Origin: Oleisolibacter albus
GTDB taxonomy: Bacteria > Pseudomonadota > Alphaproteobacteria > Azospirillales > Azospirillaceae
NCBI RefSeq assembly: GCF_003336875.1
Contig: NZ_QGNJ01000012.1
Span: 1 to 64,000 of the forward strand
Reading direction: 5' to 3'
Length of the DNA stretch: 64,000 bases
Below are positions 54,482 to 62,654 of this stretch, in pieces. Below the pieces are notes generated by a model. The model was given only the letters and a program-made list of their open reading frames with translations. It was not told the DNA's origin and made no database searches. A program made the translations under genes and the position numbers. Positions within the stretch are counted from its first letter, which is position 1; the number at the start of each line of letters is the position of its first letter.

Positions 54482-55843
54482 CTACCGCGCTGCAATACGG
54501 CCCGCAACGGGATTCTGCGGGACACCGGCCTGCGACCCGATGACCGGCCCGACGACAACGGCCCGGCGCACCGCGGCTTCCGCCGCATCCGCCGCCGCCG
54601 CATCACGGGCATGCACAAGGCACAGCGGTGCCGCGTCCGGTCCCACCGCCGTGCCGATGGCTGCCACCGCGGACAGCCCCACCGCGGGGTCCACCGGATC
54701 GGTCGGGCGGGTGCGGCCGCCGCCCAGCGCCACCACGGCCAGCCCCAGCGCCCGCACATCCTGGGCCGTGACCATGCCCGGCCGCTCCGCCTTCACCGCC
54801 CGCACCACCGGTGCCGCCGCCAGATGGGCGCCGGGCCGGTCCAGCAGGTCGGCCGGCCCGCCCAGGGCCACCACCATGCGGGCGAACTGCTCGGCGGCAC
54901 GTCCGCTGTCCAGGGCGTCATCGACCTTGGCCCGCGCCTGATCCAGGTCCGCCGCCAGACCGCCCAGCAGCAGCAGCTCGGCCGTCTGTTCCCGCGTCAC
55001 CGCCCACAGGCGCGCCTCACGCGGGCCGCCGGCGAGGATGTCCAGACATTCCCGCACCTCCAGCGCATTGCCGGCGCTGTGGCCCAGCACCTGGTCCATG
55101 TCGGTCAGCAGGGCCAGCGTCGGCAGGCCGGCGCCGTTGGCCGCTTCCACCAAGGCCTCGGCCAGGGCGCGGGCGCGGTCCGGCTGGGGCATGAAGGCGC
55201 CGCTGCCGAACTTCACATCCAGCACCAGCCCCTGCAGCCCCGCCGCCAGCTTCTTCGACAGGATGGAGCAGGTGATGAGGTCGATGCTCTCCACCGTCGC
55301 CGTCACATCGCGGATGGCATAGAGGCGGCGGTCGGCGGGGGCGATGTCGCCGGTGGCGCCGACGATGGCGCAGCCCACCTCCCGCACCACCCGGCGCAGA
55401 CGCGGCGTGTCGGGCTGCGAGACATAACCGGGAATGGCATCCATCTTGTCCAGCGTGCCGCCGGTATGGCCCAGGCCACGCCCGGAGATCATCGGCACAT
55501 AGCCGCCGCAGGCCGCCATGATCGGCGCCAGGATCAGGCTGACCTTGTCCCCCACGCCGCCGGTGGAATGCTTGTCCAGCACCGGGCCGGGCAGCCGCTC
55601 CGGCGCCCAGTCCAGCACGCTGCCGGACCGGGTCATGGCCTGCAGCAGCGCCACCCGCTCGCCCCGGTCCAGACCGCGGAAGAACACGGCCATGGCGAAG
55701 GCCGCCGCCTGGCCCTCGCTGACGCGGCCATCGGTGATGCCGGCCACGAAGGCGGCGATCTCGTCCGCGTCGAGACGGCCGCCGTCACGCTTGGTCCGGA
55801 TGATTTCCTGCGGCAGGAACAGGGGCGAGGAAAACTGCGACAT
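54482..55843 (-). CDS. deoA: Thymidine phosphorylase
   Basis: A 453-residue nucleoside phosphorylase acting on thymidine and deoxyuridine to release deoxyribose 1-phosphate. Key segments are PQEIIRTKRDGGRLDADEI, the phosphate and substrate signature DKHSTGGVGDKVSL, SGRGLGHTGGTLDKMDAIPG and LVLDVKFGSGAFM. A C-terminal alpha/beta domain completes the fold. ATG 55843 (MSQFSSPLFLPQEI) is selected by fit; an upstream in-frame ATG would add a poorly conserved leader. It is 51 bases upstream of panD on the same strand. Confidence 0.92.
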   Translation of the reverse strand: MSQFSSPLFLPQEIIRTKRDGGRLDADEIAAFVAGITDGRVSEGQAAAFAMAVFFRGLDRGERVALLQAMTRSGSVLDWAPERLPGPVLDKHSTGGVGDKVSLILAPIMAACGGYVPMISGRGLGHTGGTLDKMDAIPGYVSQPDTPRLRRVVREVGCAIVGATGDIAPADRRLYAIRDVTATVESIDLITCSILSKKLAAGLQGLVLDVKFGSGAFMPQPDRARALAEALVEAANGAGLPTLALLTDMDQVLGHSAGNALEVRECLDILAGGPREARLWAVTREQTAELLLLGGLAADLDQARAKVDDALDSGRAAEQFARMVVALGGPADLLDRPGAHLAAAPVVRAVKAERPGMVTAQDVRALGLAVVALGGGRTRPTDPVDPAVGLSAVAAIGTAVGPDAAPLCLVHARDAAAADAAEAAVRRAVVVGPVIGSQAGVPQNPVAGRIAAR

Positions 55844-55966
55844 GGAGGGACGACGTCCTTCTTCTTGAACGCGATACGGGGCTGGCACGGCCATGCTGCC
55901 GGCCCCCGTGCCAGTCGGGCACAGGCGGGACGGTCGGCGCAACGGATAAATCGGCCGCAGCGGGTC

Positions 55967-56989
55967 TCAGCTGGCGTGGGGCGCCGGACAGGGCATGACG
56001 GCCGCATCCTGGCCATAGGCGGCGGCGGCCCCGGCATGAAGCGGCAGCGCCAGACGCGGCAGCAGCGCCTCGGCCAGCGAAAGATCGGACTGTTCCGCGG
56101 CCAGCCGGTCACGGTTGGCGGGCTGCGCCAGGGCGGCGGCGAGATTGCGCACCAGGGCGGGGTCGGCATCGGCGCGGGCGATCCAGACCACCGGCTGCAT
56201 CACCGTCTCGATCGGCATGGCGGCGCCATAGCTGCCCGCGGGCAGCGTGCCCGCCCCGCTGAAGGGATAGAGATCGAGCAGACGGCGGGCGCCCTCCCCC
56301 GTCACCGGCAAGAGCACGCCCTGACCGGCGGCGGCAAGATCGGCCACGGCGGCATCGGGCCAGACGGCCAGACGGAACAAGGCGTCGACGCGGCCTTCCC
56401 TCAACGCCGCCAGCGCCTCCGCCCCGCCCAGCGGCACGGTGCGCACATCGGTGCGGCGCAGACCGTAGGCATCCAGGACACGCTCGGCCAGCCGGCGCTC
56501 CTCACTGCCCGGCTCCCCCATGGCAACGCGCCGGCCCTTCAGCGCGGCGGGGCCGGCCAGATCGAGGCCCGGACGCACCAGCACATGCAGGGCTTCCTGG
56601 TAAACCCCGCCGACCACGGCGATATCGGCCCCGCTGCGCCGGGACTGGCAGCGGGCAGCGAGGGCGGCGCCGGCCGGAACCAGCCCCGTCTCCACCGCGC
56701 CACTGGCGACGGCGGCGATGATATCGTCACGCAGCGGCAGGCTCTGGGCCAGGGCGATCAGGCCGGGCACCCCGCAGGGCCGGTCCGGCGGACAGGCGGG
56801 CAGGCCCGGCGGCCGCGACATCAGCCCGGCCAGGCTGGTGGCGGCCTGGAAGCCCGGCGTGCTGGTCGGCCCCACGGCGATGCGGAGATAGCGCACCTCC
56901 GCCGCCGGCACGGTCGGCACGGACCACAGGGCGCCCACAGTGGCGGCCAGCAGCAGCAGGGGAAGGAGACGCCAGAGCAACGGAGCCAT
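55967..56989 (-). CDS. TAXI-family TRAP transporter solute-binding protein, orphan
   Basis: A 340-residue periplasmic binding protein. The N terminus is a signal or anchor helix (LLWRLLPLLLLAATVGALWS). The body has TAXI features: VRYLRIAVGPTSTPGF (ligand loop), ETGLVPAGAALAARCQSRRSGADIAVVGGVYQEALHVLV, GRRVAMGEPGSEERRLAERVLDAYGL (the GKRVsvGapGSGt-type motif is visible in pieces) and VDALFRLAVWPDAAVADLA. Such proteins bind carboxylates such as glutamate for TRAP permeases, but no permease gene lies nearby, so its partner is elsewhere or it has a sensory role. Confidence 0.78.
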   Translation of the reverse strand: MAPLLWRLLPLLLLAATVGALWSVPTVPAAEVRYLRIAVGPTSTPGFQAATSLAGLMSRPPGLPACPPDRPCGVPGLIALAQSLPLRDDIIAAVASGAVETGLVPAGAALAARCQSRRSGADIAVVGGVYQEALHVLVRPGLDLAGPAALKGRRVAMGEPGSEERRLAERVLDAYGLRRTDVRTVPLGGAEALAALREGRVDALFRLAVWPDAAVADLAAAGQGVLLPVTGEGARRLLDLYPFSGAGTLPAGSYGAAMPIETVMQPVVWIARADADPALVRNLAAALAQPANRDRLAAEQSDLSLAEALLPRLALPLHAGAAAAYGQDAAVMPCPAPHAS

Positions 56990-57228
56990 GGGACGGCCGG
57001 ACGGGTCAGGGTTGCGACGGGATGTCCTTTTCCAACAGGCCCGTCAAATGGCCGGCCTGTCCCCAGGCCCGATAAGTCCGGCCTGTGGCGGCAATGTCGC
57101 ACTGCAAAGTTGCCAGAGGGTTACAGATCCGCCGTATCCTTGGCATACTATCCGTCAGGCGAGGCCGGTCGCGGTGCGGGGCCGGTCGCGGTGCGCGGAT
57201 GGCGGGCGGGTCGTCGCCGGCCGAGACG

Positions 57229-57612
57229 TCAGTCCTCCTTGCGGCAGCGGGCACGGTTCCTGTTTTCCGCGACGCAGCGCATGCCGGTGGACACCTTGAA
57301 GCTGCCGTCGCTCTGGCGGCGGATGGAGGGGCCGTTGCTGAACTGCACCCAGCCGGCCGAGCCCCAATGGGCGGAGATGCCATTGCTGAAGGACAGGCTG
57401 CCATCCGGATGCTTGACCACGGTCACGCCGCTGTCGAAGGCGATGGCGCCGCGTTCATCCAGCCGGGCGGAGCGGCCATTGGTGCACAGAACCATGTCGC
57501 TGGTCACGGCGTCCTGGCGCGTGCAGGTGACGGGGTTGGTCCCGCCGGACAGAACCAGGGCGTAGATGGCGATTTCCAAGGGATTCACGGAGAAACGCTC
57601 CTTCCGCCCCAT
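57229..57612 (-). CDS. Hypothetical protein with repeated beta-strand character
   Basis: A 127-residue protein of unknown family. After a short start (MGRKERFSVNPLEIAIYALVLSGG) it has four Cys residues placed in pairs (VTCTRQDAV, MVLCTNGRS near the front; GMRCVAENRNRARCRKED at the end) and a run of short hairpin-like motifs (SARLDERGAIAFDSGVTVV, DGSLSFSNGISAHW, GWVQFSNGPSIRRQSDGSF). The spaced Cys pairs suggest disulfides or metal. It sits alone between the TAXI protein and a kinase gene. Confidence 0.6.
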   Translation of the reverse strand: MGRKERFSVNPLEIAIYALVLSGGTNPVTCTRQDAVTSDMVLCTNGRSARLDERGAIAFDSGVTVVKHPDGSLSFSNGISAHWGSAGWVQFSNGPSIRRQSDGSFKVSTGMRCVAENRNRARCRKED

Positions 57613-57716
57613 CTGATGTCCCGATAGATATCGCCGCTCCCGCCCGCGGGATCAATATCACTCCGGTACGGTGCCGATGGTATGGGGCGGAAAGGTTGCG
57701 CGCCGCCGGGAATCGA

Positions 57717-59144
57717 CTACTTCCGCATGCCCTGGGCCGGAAATCCGAGGGCGAAGACGGTCCCGCTGCCGCTGCTGTCGAGCAGACGGAGGTCGCCGCC
57801 ATGGGCGCGCAGGATTTCCTGGGCGATGGGCAGCCCCAGGCCGCTGCCATTGGCGCGGGTGGAGGCGGCGAAGGGCACGAACAGGTTTTCCCGCGCCCGC
57901 GGAGCCAGGCCCGGGCCGTCATCGCTGACCAGCAGCTCCAGCCGGCCCGGACTGGAGCGGGCGGACAGGGTGATCCGCGCCGCCCCGGCCTCCACGGCGT
58001 TGCGGCCGAGATTGGCCAGCACGCGGAACAGCTGCTCGCGGTCGGCCAGCAGCGTCGTCCCGGCGGGCACCGCATTGTCCCAGACCAGCCCGGCGCCTGG
58101 GCGCAGCGACTCGCCCACCGCGTCGATCAGGGCGTGCAGATCCACCGGCGCCTTGCGCAGGGGCAGCAGCCCGTCGCGGCTGTAGTCCAGGGTCTGGCCG
58201 CAGAGCAGCGCCGCCCGCTCCAGCGCCTCCAGAATGCGCCCGCTGGTCCGCTGCACGTCCGGATCGGGACTGGACAGCAGCCGTTCCGACAGCAGGGTGG
58301 CCGAGGCCAGCACGCCGCGGATGTCATGGTTGATCTTGGCCACGGCCGTGCCCAGGGCCGCCAGACGCTGGCGCTGGCGCAGGGCCTGACGGACCGCGGC
58401 CTGGAGCGCGATCAGCTCGCGCTGGGCGATGCCGACCTCGTCGTCGCGGTCGGTGGCCAGGGTCAGCGCCGGGCCGGTGCTTTCGGGGTCGCGCTTGAAG
58501 GCCATCATGGCCTCCACCAGCCGGCGCATGGGCCGTACCGTCATCACCAGCAGCGCCAGATAGACCAGACCGGCGGTGATGACGGAGATGACGATCGACA
58601 GCAGGACGATCCGGCCGGAATAGTCCAGCAGGGCCGCCCGCAGCGGTGCCTCGTCGATCAGCAGCATGACCCGAACGCCGGCATCCTTGGGCGACGGCCC
58701 GGCCACGCCGATGACCCGGTTCTCCTGCCGCGGCAGCAGCAGCAGGGCGTCGCGGATCAGCACCCAGGGCGAAGCGCCGGCAAGGTCATAGCGTTCCGCC
58801 GGGGCCGGGGTGTCCGGCGCCATCAGCATCAGCACCCGCATGTCGGTCACCCGCGCATCGACGGCATAGGCACCCACATGGCGCAGCAGTTCGGCCTCCA
58901 GTTCCCGCGTCACCATGCCTTCCGGCGCCGCGCGCACCGACAGGGCGGCCAGATGCCCGGCCGCCAGCCGGCCGTTGAGCCATTCCAGGCGGAAGCGGGC
59001 GGCGGAGGGCACATAGATGAACACCTCCGCCAGCAGCACGAAGACCATGGTCAGCAGCAGCAGGCGCGAGGACAGGCTGCGGACGAAGGGCGGCAGGGAC
59101 AGGGCCAAGGGCGGCAGCCTCGACAGGGGAGCGGGGGATGACAA
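57717..59144 (-). CDS. Sensor histidine kinase, orphan
   Basis: A 475-residue membrane kinase. Helices at about 26-46 and 178-201 enclose a periplasmic sensor domain of about 130 residues; a HAMP region follows (VRPMRRLVEAMMAFKRDP). The H-box is VAKINHDIRGVLASATLLS with His273, unusual in having HDIRG instead of HELRTP. The HATPase domain has VLANLGRNAVEAGA, VSDDGPGLAP and GSGLGLPIAQEI. No regulator is adjacent; the next gene upstream is the FAD oxidoreductase, 21 bases away on the same strand, so it may share that transcript. Confidence 0.88.
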   Translation of the reverse strand: MSSPAPLSRLPPLALSLPPFVRSLSSRLLLLTMVFVLLAEVFIYVPSAARFRLEWLNGRLAAGHLAALSVRAAPEGMVTRELEAELLRHVGAYAVDARVTDMRVLMLMAPDTPAPAERYDLAGASPWVLIRDALLLLPRQENRVIGVAGPSPKDAGVRVMLLIDEAPLRAALLDYSGRIVLLSIVISVITAGLVYLALLVMTVRPMRRLVEAMMAFKRDPESTGPALTLATDRDDEVGIAQRELIALQAAVRQALRQRQRLAALGTAVAKINHDIRGVLASATLLSERLLSSPDPDVQRTSGRILEALERAALLCGQTLDYSRDGLLPLRKAPVDLHALIDAVGESLRPGAGLVWDNAVPAGTTLLADREQLFRVLANLGRNAVEAGAARITLSARSSPGRLELLVSDDGPGLAPRARENLFVPFAASTRANGSGLGLPIAQEILRAHGGDLRLLDSSGSGTVFALGFPAQGMRK

Positions 59145-59165
59145 TAGCGCCGCCGCCGCCGCGGG

Positions 59166-60593
59166 TCAGCCCAGCTTGGCCAGCCAGCGCACCAGCCGCC
59201 GGGTGCGGTCGCTGAACAGGCTGGGGGTATAGAAGGACCCCGCGGCCCGCTTGCTGACCTCGCCCAGGGTGGGATAGGGGGCGATGAGGCCGGTGAAGGC
59301 CCCGATCTTCAACCTGGACGCCAGGGCCAGCACCCAGGGCTGGATCAGCTCGCCGGCATGGGCGCCGACGATGCTGGCCCCCAGGATACGGCCGTTGCGG
59401 CGCAGCACCACCTTGGCCAGCCCTGCGGTCTCCCGCTCGGCCTGGGCCCGGTCGTTCTCATGCAGGGGCCAGCGCACCACCCGCACATCGCCGAACCGCT
59501 CGCGCGCCTGCGCCTCGGTCAGGCCCACATGGGCCAGTTCGGGATCGGTGTAGGTCACCCAGGGCAAAGCCGAGTAATCGACCTTGGCCGGCAGCCGGAA
59601 CAGGGCGTTGCGCACCACGATGCCGGCATGGTAGCCGGCCACATGGGTGAATTGCGGCCCGCCCGCCACGTCGCCGATGGCGAAGACGCGGCGGTTGCTG
59701 GTGCGCAGACGCGCATCCACGGCGATCCCCTTGGGTGTGGCGGCGATGCCCGCCGCGTCCAGCCCGAGATCCTCGATATTGGGACGGCGGCCGGCGGCAA
59801 CCAGCAGATCGCTGCCCTCCACCCGCTCCTCCCCATCCAGCCCCTTCAGCAGCACGGCGACACCGGCGGCGGCCGGCTCCACCCGCAGGATCTCCACCCT
59901 CTCGCGCAGGTCGATCCCCTCCGCCGCCAGCCGGCCGCGGACCACGTCCACCAGTTCGGGATCATCCTTGGGCAGCAGCGTCCCGCGCTCCAGCACGGTG
60001 ACGCGGGCCCCCAGGCGGCGATGGGCCTGGGCCATCTCCAGCCCGATGGGGCCCCCGCCGATGATCAGCAGATGCGCCGGGGCGGTGGTGCGCTCGAACA
60101 GCGTCTCGTTGGTCAGCACCGGCACCCGGTCCAGGCCGGGGATGGGCGGCAGCGCGGCGCGGCTGCCGGTGGCGACGACGAAACGGCGGGCGCGGATGCG
60201 GTGGCCGTCAGCCGTTTCCACCACATCCGGGGCCGTGAAGCGGGCGCTGGTCTGCAGCACACGCACACCCAGGCCGGTGAAGCGCTCCACCGAATCATTG
60301 GGCTCAATGGCGGCGATGACGCCGTGGACATGGGCGTGGACAGCGGCGAAATCGACCTGCGGCTCGCCTGTGCGGATGCCGAACCGGCCGGCACCGCGCA
60401 CGGCCTGGGCCGCCTTGGCCGCCGCCAGCAGCGATTTCGAGGGGACGCAGCCGGTGTTGAGGCAGTCGCCGCCCATGCGGTGCTTCTCGATCAGCACGGT
60501 GGGGCGGCCGAGCTGGGCCGTGCCGGCGGCCACCGACAGGCCGCCGGAGCCGGCGCCGATGACGCAGATGTCGGTGCGGATCTCCTCAGCCAT
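59166..60593 (-). CDS. FAD-dependent pyridine nucleotide-disulfide oxidoreductase (mercuric reductase-like)
   Basis: A 475-residue flavoprotein. The FAD site is DICVIGAGSGGLSVAAGTAQ, the redox-active disulfide is GGDCLNTGCVPSKSLL (CLNTGC), the NAD(P) site is LLIIGGGPIGLEMAQAH, and RRVFAIGDVAGGPQFTHVA is the second FAD motif. It lacks the C-terminal cysteine pair and N-terminal HMA domain of true MerA. Such enzymes often pair with TVP38 proteins in proteobacteria; here the two genes overlap by eight bases. The substrate is unknown, possibly a small disulfide or lipid-linked redox partner. Confidence 0.9.
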   Translation of the reverse strand: MAEEIRTDICVIGAGSGGLSVAAGTAQLGRPTVLIEKHRMGGDCLNTGCVPSKSLLAAAKAAQAVRGAGRFGIRTGEPQVDFAAVHAHVHGVIAAIEPNDSVERFTGLGVRVLQTSARFTAPDVVETADGHRIRARRFVVATGSRAALPPIPGLDRVPVLTNETLFERTTAPAHLLIIGGGPIGLEMAQAHRRLGARVTVLERGTLLPKDDPELVDVVRGRLAAEGIDLRERVEILRVEPAAAGVAVLLKGLDGEERVEGSDLLVAAGRRPNIEDLGLDAAGIAATPKGIAVDARLRTSNRRVFAIGDVAGGPQFTHVAGYHAGIVVRNALFRLPAKVDYSALPWVTYTDPELAHVGLTEAQARERFGDVRVVRWPLHENDRAQAERETAGLAKVVLRRNGRILGASIVGAHAGELIQPWVLALASRLKIGAFTGLIAPYPTLGEVSKRAAGSFYTPSLFSDRTRRLVRWLAKLG

Positions 60594-61443
60594 GGCGGGC
60601 CTCCCCTGTGGGCTGTGTGGTGGTCGGCTGGTCAGCGGCCCTCTGGCCGTCGGTTCGTTGACCGGCAGCCGAATGATGCGCGCGGGCGGCCCGGCGGCGC
60701 TGCAACGCCACCGGCAGCAGGGACAGGAGCGCCAATCCCAGCAGGGGCAACAGCACCTCGGCCTGGAAGATGATGCCCAGGTCCGGCGTGCCGCCCTGGT
60801 CCAGCACCGCCCCCAGCCCGTTGCCGACGGAGACATAGACCAGCGTCCCTGGCAGGATGCCCAGCAGCGTGCCGGTCACATAGGTGGACAGCGTCACGCC
60901 GAGAAAGGCCGGCACCAGATTGACCAGCCAGAACGGGAACAGCGGCACCAGCCGCAGGAACAGCAGATAGCTCAGGGCATTGCTGCGGAATCCGCCCTCC
61001 AGCCGGCTCAGCCAGGGTCCGGCACGGCGGCGCAGCAGGTCGGACAGGGCCGTGCGCGCGGCCAGGAACACCGCCACCGCCCCCAGCGTGGCCCCCACCA
61101 CCACATAGGCCGTGCCCGCCACCACCCCGAACAGCAGCCCGCCGGCCAGGGTCAGGAACACGGCCCCCGGCACCGACAGGGCCACGGCCAGGGCATAGAC
61201 GGCGATGAAGCCGGCCGCCGCCGCCAGCGCATGGGCCGCCACCAGGGCCGACAGGGCCTGCCGGTGTTCGGCCAGCGCCGAGAGGCTGAGATAGCGGTGC
61301 AGGCCCGAAAGATAGAGCCCGGCCGCCGCCAGCAGCAGCAGAAGCAGCGGCAGCAACCGGCGGACGGGGTGGACGGGCCGGGCCGTGGACGGGGCCATGG
61401 ACGGGGCCGTGGACGGGGCCTGGGGATGGCTTGGGTCGGTCAT
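60586..61443 (-). CDS. TVP38/TMEM64 (DedA-like/VTT domain) membrane protein
   Basis: A 285-residue protein with about six helices. The VTT core is visible: VALSVPGAVFLTLAGGLLFGVVAGTAYVVVG (in segments), RLVPLFPFWLVNLVPAF and TGTLLGILPGTLVYVSVGNGLG. TMEM64/DedA relatives are lipid scramblases or flippases. The N-terminal 25 residues come from a threefold 12-bp repeat at 61385-61420 (APST/APSM units). It overlaps the FAD oxidoreductase start by eight bases and is first in that operon. Divergent from rpmH. Confidence 0.87.
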   Translation of the reverse strand: MTDPSHPQAPSTAPSMAPSTARPVHPVRRLLPLLLLLLAAAGLYLSGLHRYLSLSALAEHRQALSALVAAHALAAAAGFIAVYALAVALSVPGAVFLTLAGGLLFGVVAGTAYVVVGATLGAVAVFLAARTALSDLLRRRAGPWLSRLEGGFRSNALSYLLFLRLVPLFPFWLVNLVPAFLGVTLSTYVTGTLLGILPGTLVYVSVGNGLGAVLDQGGTPDLGIIFQAEVLLPLLGLALLSLLPVALQRRRAARAHHSAAGQRTDGQRAADQPTTTQPTGEARHG

Positions 61444-61632
61444 GCGCGGACTCAGCAGATAGCTCGGATCAAGCCGATGATGCGGTGACCGTAGCAACCC
61501 GCCCGCCGCACCACCATTCACCAGGGCGTGAGGGGCCATCACCGCCGCGTGAGCCGGCTTGGCCCTGTGCCCCACCCGCGCCGGGCGCAGGGCATCCCGG
61601 CGGGAAAACGGGGCACCGCCCGCGGGCCGCGG

Positions 61633-61661
61633 TTGACTCCCGATCCTCTCGCTACTATACA
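61633..61661 (+). promoter_or_regulatory. Sigma-70-type promoter of rpmH-rnpA-yidD-yidC
   Basis: TTGACT (61633-61638), a 17-base spacer, and TATACA (61656-61661). Spacing is ideal and both boxes are close to consensus, unusual for a GC-rich chromosome and fitting for a ribosomal-protein promoter. Transcription would start about 61668, some 35 bases before the rpmH start. Confidence 0.8.
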
Positions 61662-61702
61662 ACGGCCTTCATTTTTGCCGTCAGATCACCGGAGTACCAG
61701 TC

Positions 61703-61837
61703 GTGAAGCGTCCGTTTCAGCCCAGCAAGATCGTGCGCGCCCGCCGTCATGGCTTCCGCGCCCGCATGGCCACCGTCAATGGCCGCAAGGTCATTGCCCG
61801 CCGCCGGGCCCAGGGCCGCAAGCGCCTGAGCGCCTGA
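61703..61837 (+). CDS. rpmH: 50S ribosomal protein L34
   Basis: A 44-residue basic protein with a GTG start: [18 protein letters not shown] then [19 protein letters not shown] and a final GRKRLSA, the invariant L34 sequence pattern. GGAG lies eight bases before the GTG. It binds 23S rRNA in the large subunit. It is the first gene of the rpmH-rnpA-yidD-yidC cluster; 11 bases separate it from rnpA. Confidence 0.97.
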   Translation: MKRPFQPSKIVRARRHGFRARMATVNGRKVIARRRAQGRKRLSA

Positions 61838-61848
61838 GGCCTGCCGTC

Positions 61849-62304
61849 GTGGCGCGCCTCGCCAAAGGCAAGGTGGGGCGCCTGACCCGGCGGCCGGAGT
61901 TCCTGGCCGTGGCCGGGGCCCGTCGGAAATGGGCCATGCCGGGGGTTCTGCTCCAGGCACGGGTCCACGATGACAGACAGCACCCGGACCCCGGCGGACC
62001 GCCGATCCGGGTCGGGCTGACCGCCAGCAAGAAAGTTGGAGGCGCGGTTGCACGCAACCGCGCCCGTCGTCGTTTGCGCGCGGCCGTGGCCGAGGTGCTG
62101 GCCGAGCAGGCGGCGCCGGGCCAGGACTATGTGCTGGTGGCCCGGGCAGAGACCGTGGGTCGGCCCTGGGCCGACCTCAAGCGCGATATCACCCAGGCCC
62201 TGAAGAAGCTGAAGGCCCTGCGCGGACCGGCGTCCGATTCGCCGCCCGCGCCGGTTCCCCCGGTGCCGCCGCAGCCGCCCTCGGCCGCGGAGGGCACGCC
62301 GTGA
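61849..62304 (+). CDS. rnpA: Ribonuclease P protein component
   Basis: A 151-residue protein beginning GTG ([19 protein letters not shown]). The RNR motif that contacts the RNA subunit is [17 protein letters not shown], and the C-terminal helix region is [17 protein letters not shown] Pro/Ala-rich tail of about 30 residues ([14 protein letters not shown]) extends beyond the usual end of about 120 residues. It helps RNase P bind precursor tRNA. Its stop overlaps the yidD start (GTGA). Confidence 0.94.
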   Translation: MARLAKGKVGRLTRRPEFLAVAGARRKWAMPGVLLQARVHDDRQHPDPGGPPIRVGLTASKKVGGAVARNRARRRLRAAVAEVLAEQAAPGQDYVLVARAETVGRPWADLKRDITQALKKLKALRGPASDSPPAPVPPVPPQPPSAAEGTP

Positions 62305-62576
62305 GCCCGCTGGCCTGGATGCTGCGCGGCCTGGTGCTGCTATACCGCTGGTTCATATCGCCGCTGCTGGGTCCGCGCTGCCGCTTCGCCCCCACCTGTT
62401 CCGAATATGCGCTGGAAGCGCTGGCCCGGCATGGCGCCCTGCGCGGAAGCTGGCTGAGCCTGCGCCGCATCCTGCGCTGCCACCCCTGGGGCGGATCGGG
62501 CTGGGACCCGGTGCCGCCGCCGGACCGGCAGGGCGCGGCACAGGGCCACGCGGGGCACTGTTGCGGCCGGCATTGA
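62301..62576 (+). CDS. yidD: Membrane protein insertion efficiency factor YidD
   Basis: A 91-residue protein with GTG start overlapping the rnpA stop by four bases. The family signature is [23 protein letters not shown] (seen in order as [11 protein letters not shown] and [15 protein letters not shown]), then [17 protein letters not shown]. Conserved Cys residues are all present. It sits at the inner membrane face and assists YidC-dependent insertion. The extra tail ([17 protein letters not shown]) has a Cys pair and His residues. Confidence 0.94.
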   Translation: MSPLAWMLRGLVLLYRWFISPLLGPRCRFAPTCSEYALEALARHGALRGSWLSLRRILRCHPWGGSGWDPVPPPDRQGAAQGHAGHCCGRH

Positions 62577-62654
62577 GCCGCGGGCCTTTACAATTCCGCC
62601 GTCTCCCTGATTATCCCCGCTGCACAACGGGGCTGGAACCTGGAACAAGCACAC

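Noticed and set aside
53798-57565. A plus-strand open frame of 1255 codons antisense to panD, deoA and the TAXI gene
   Set aside because: It is a by-product of high GC (few stop codons opposite GC-rich genes). Its sequence is rich in Arg, Gly, His, Gln and Pro with no domain, while the minus-strand genes have clear catalytic motifs.
59166-60593. Mercury resistance (MerA)
   Set aside because: The disulfide motif and fold match the superfamily, but the C-terminal Cys pair, the HMA domain and other mer genes are absent.
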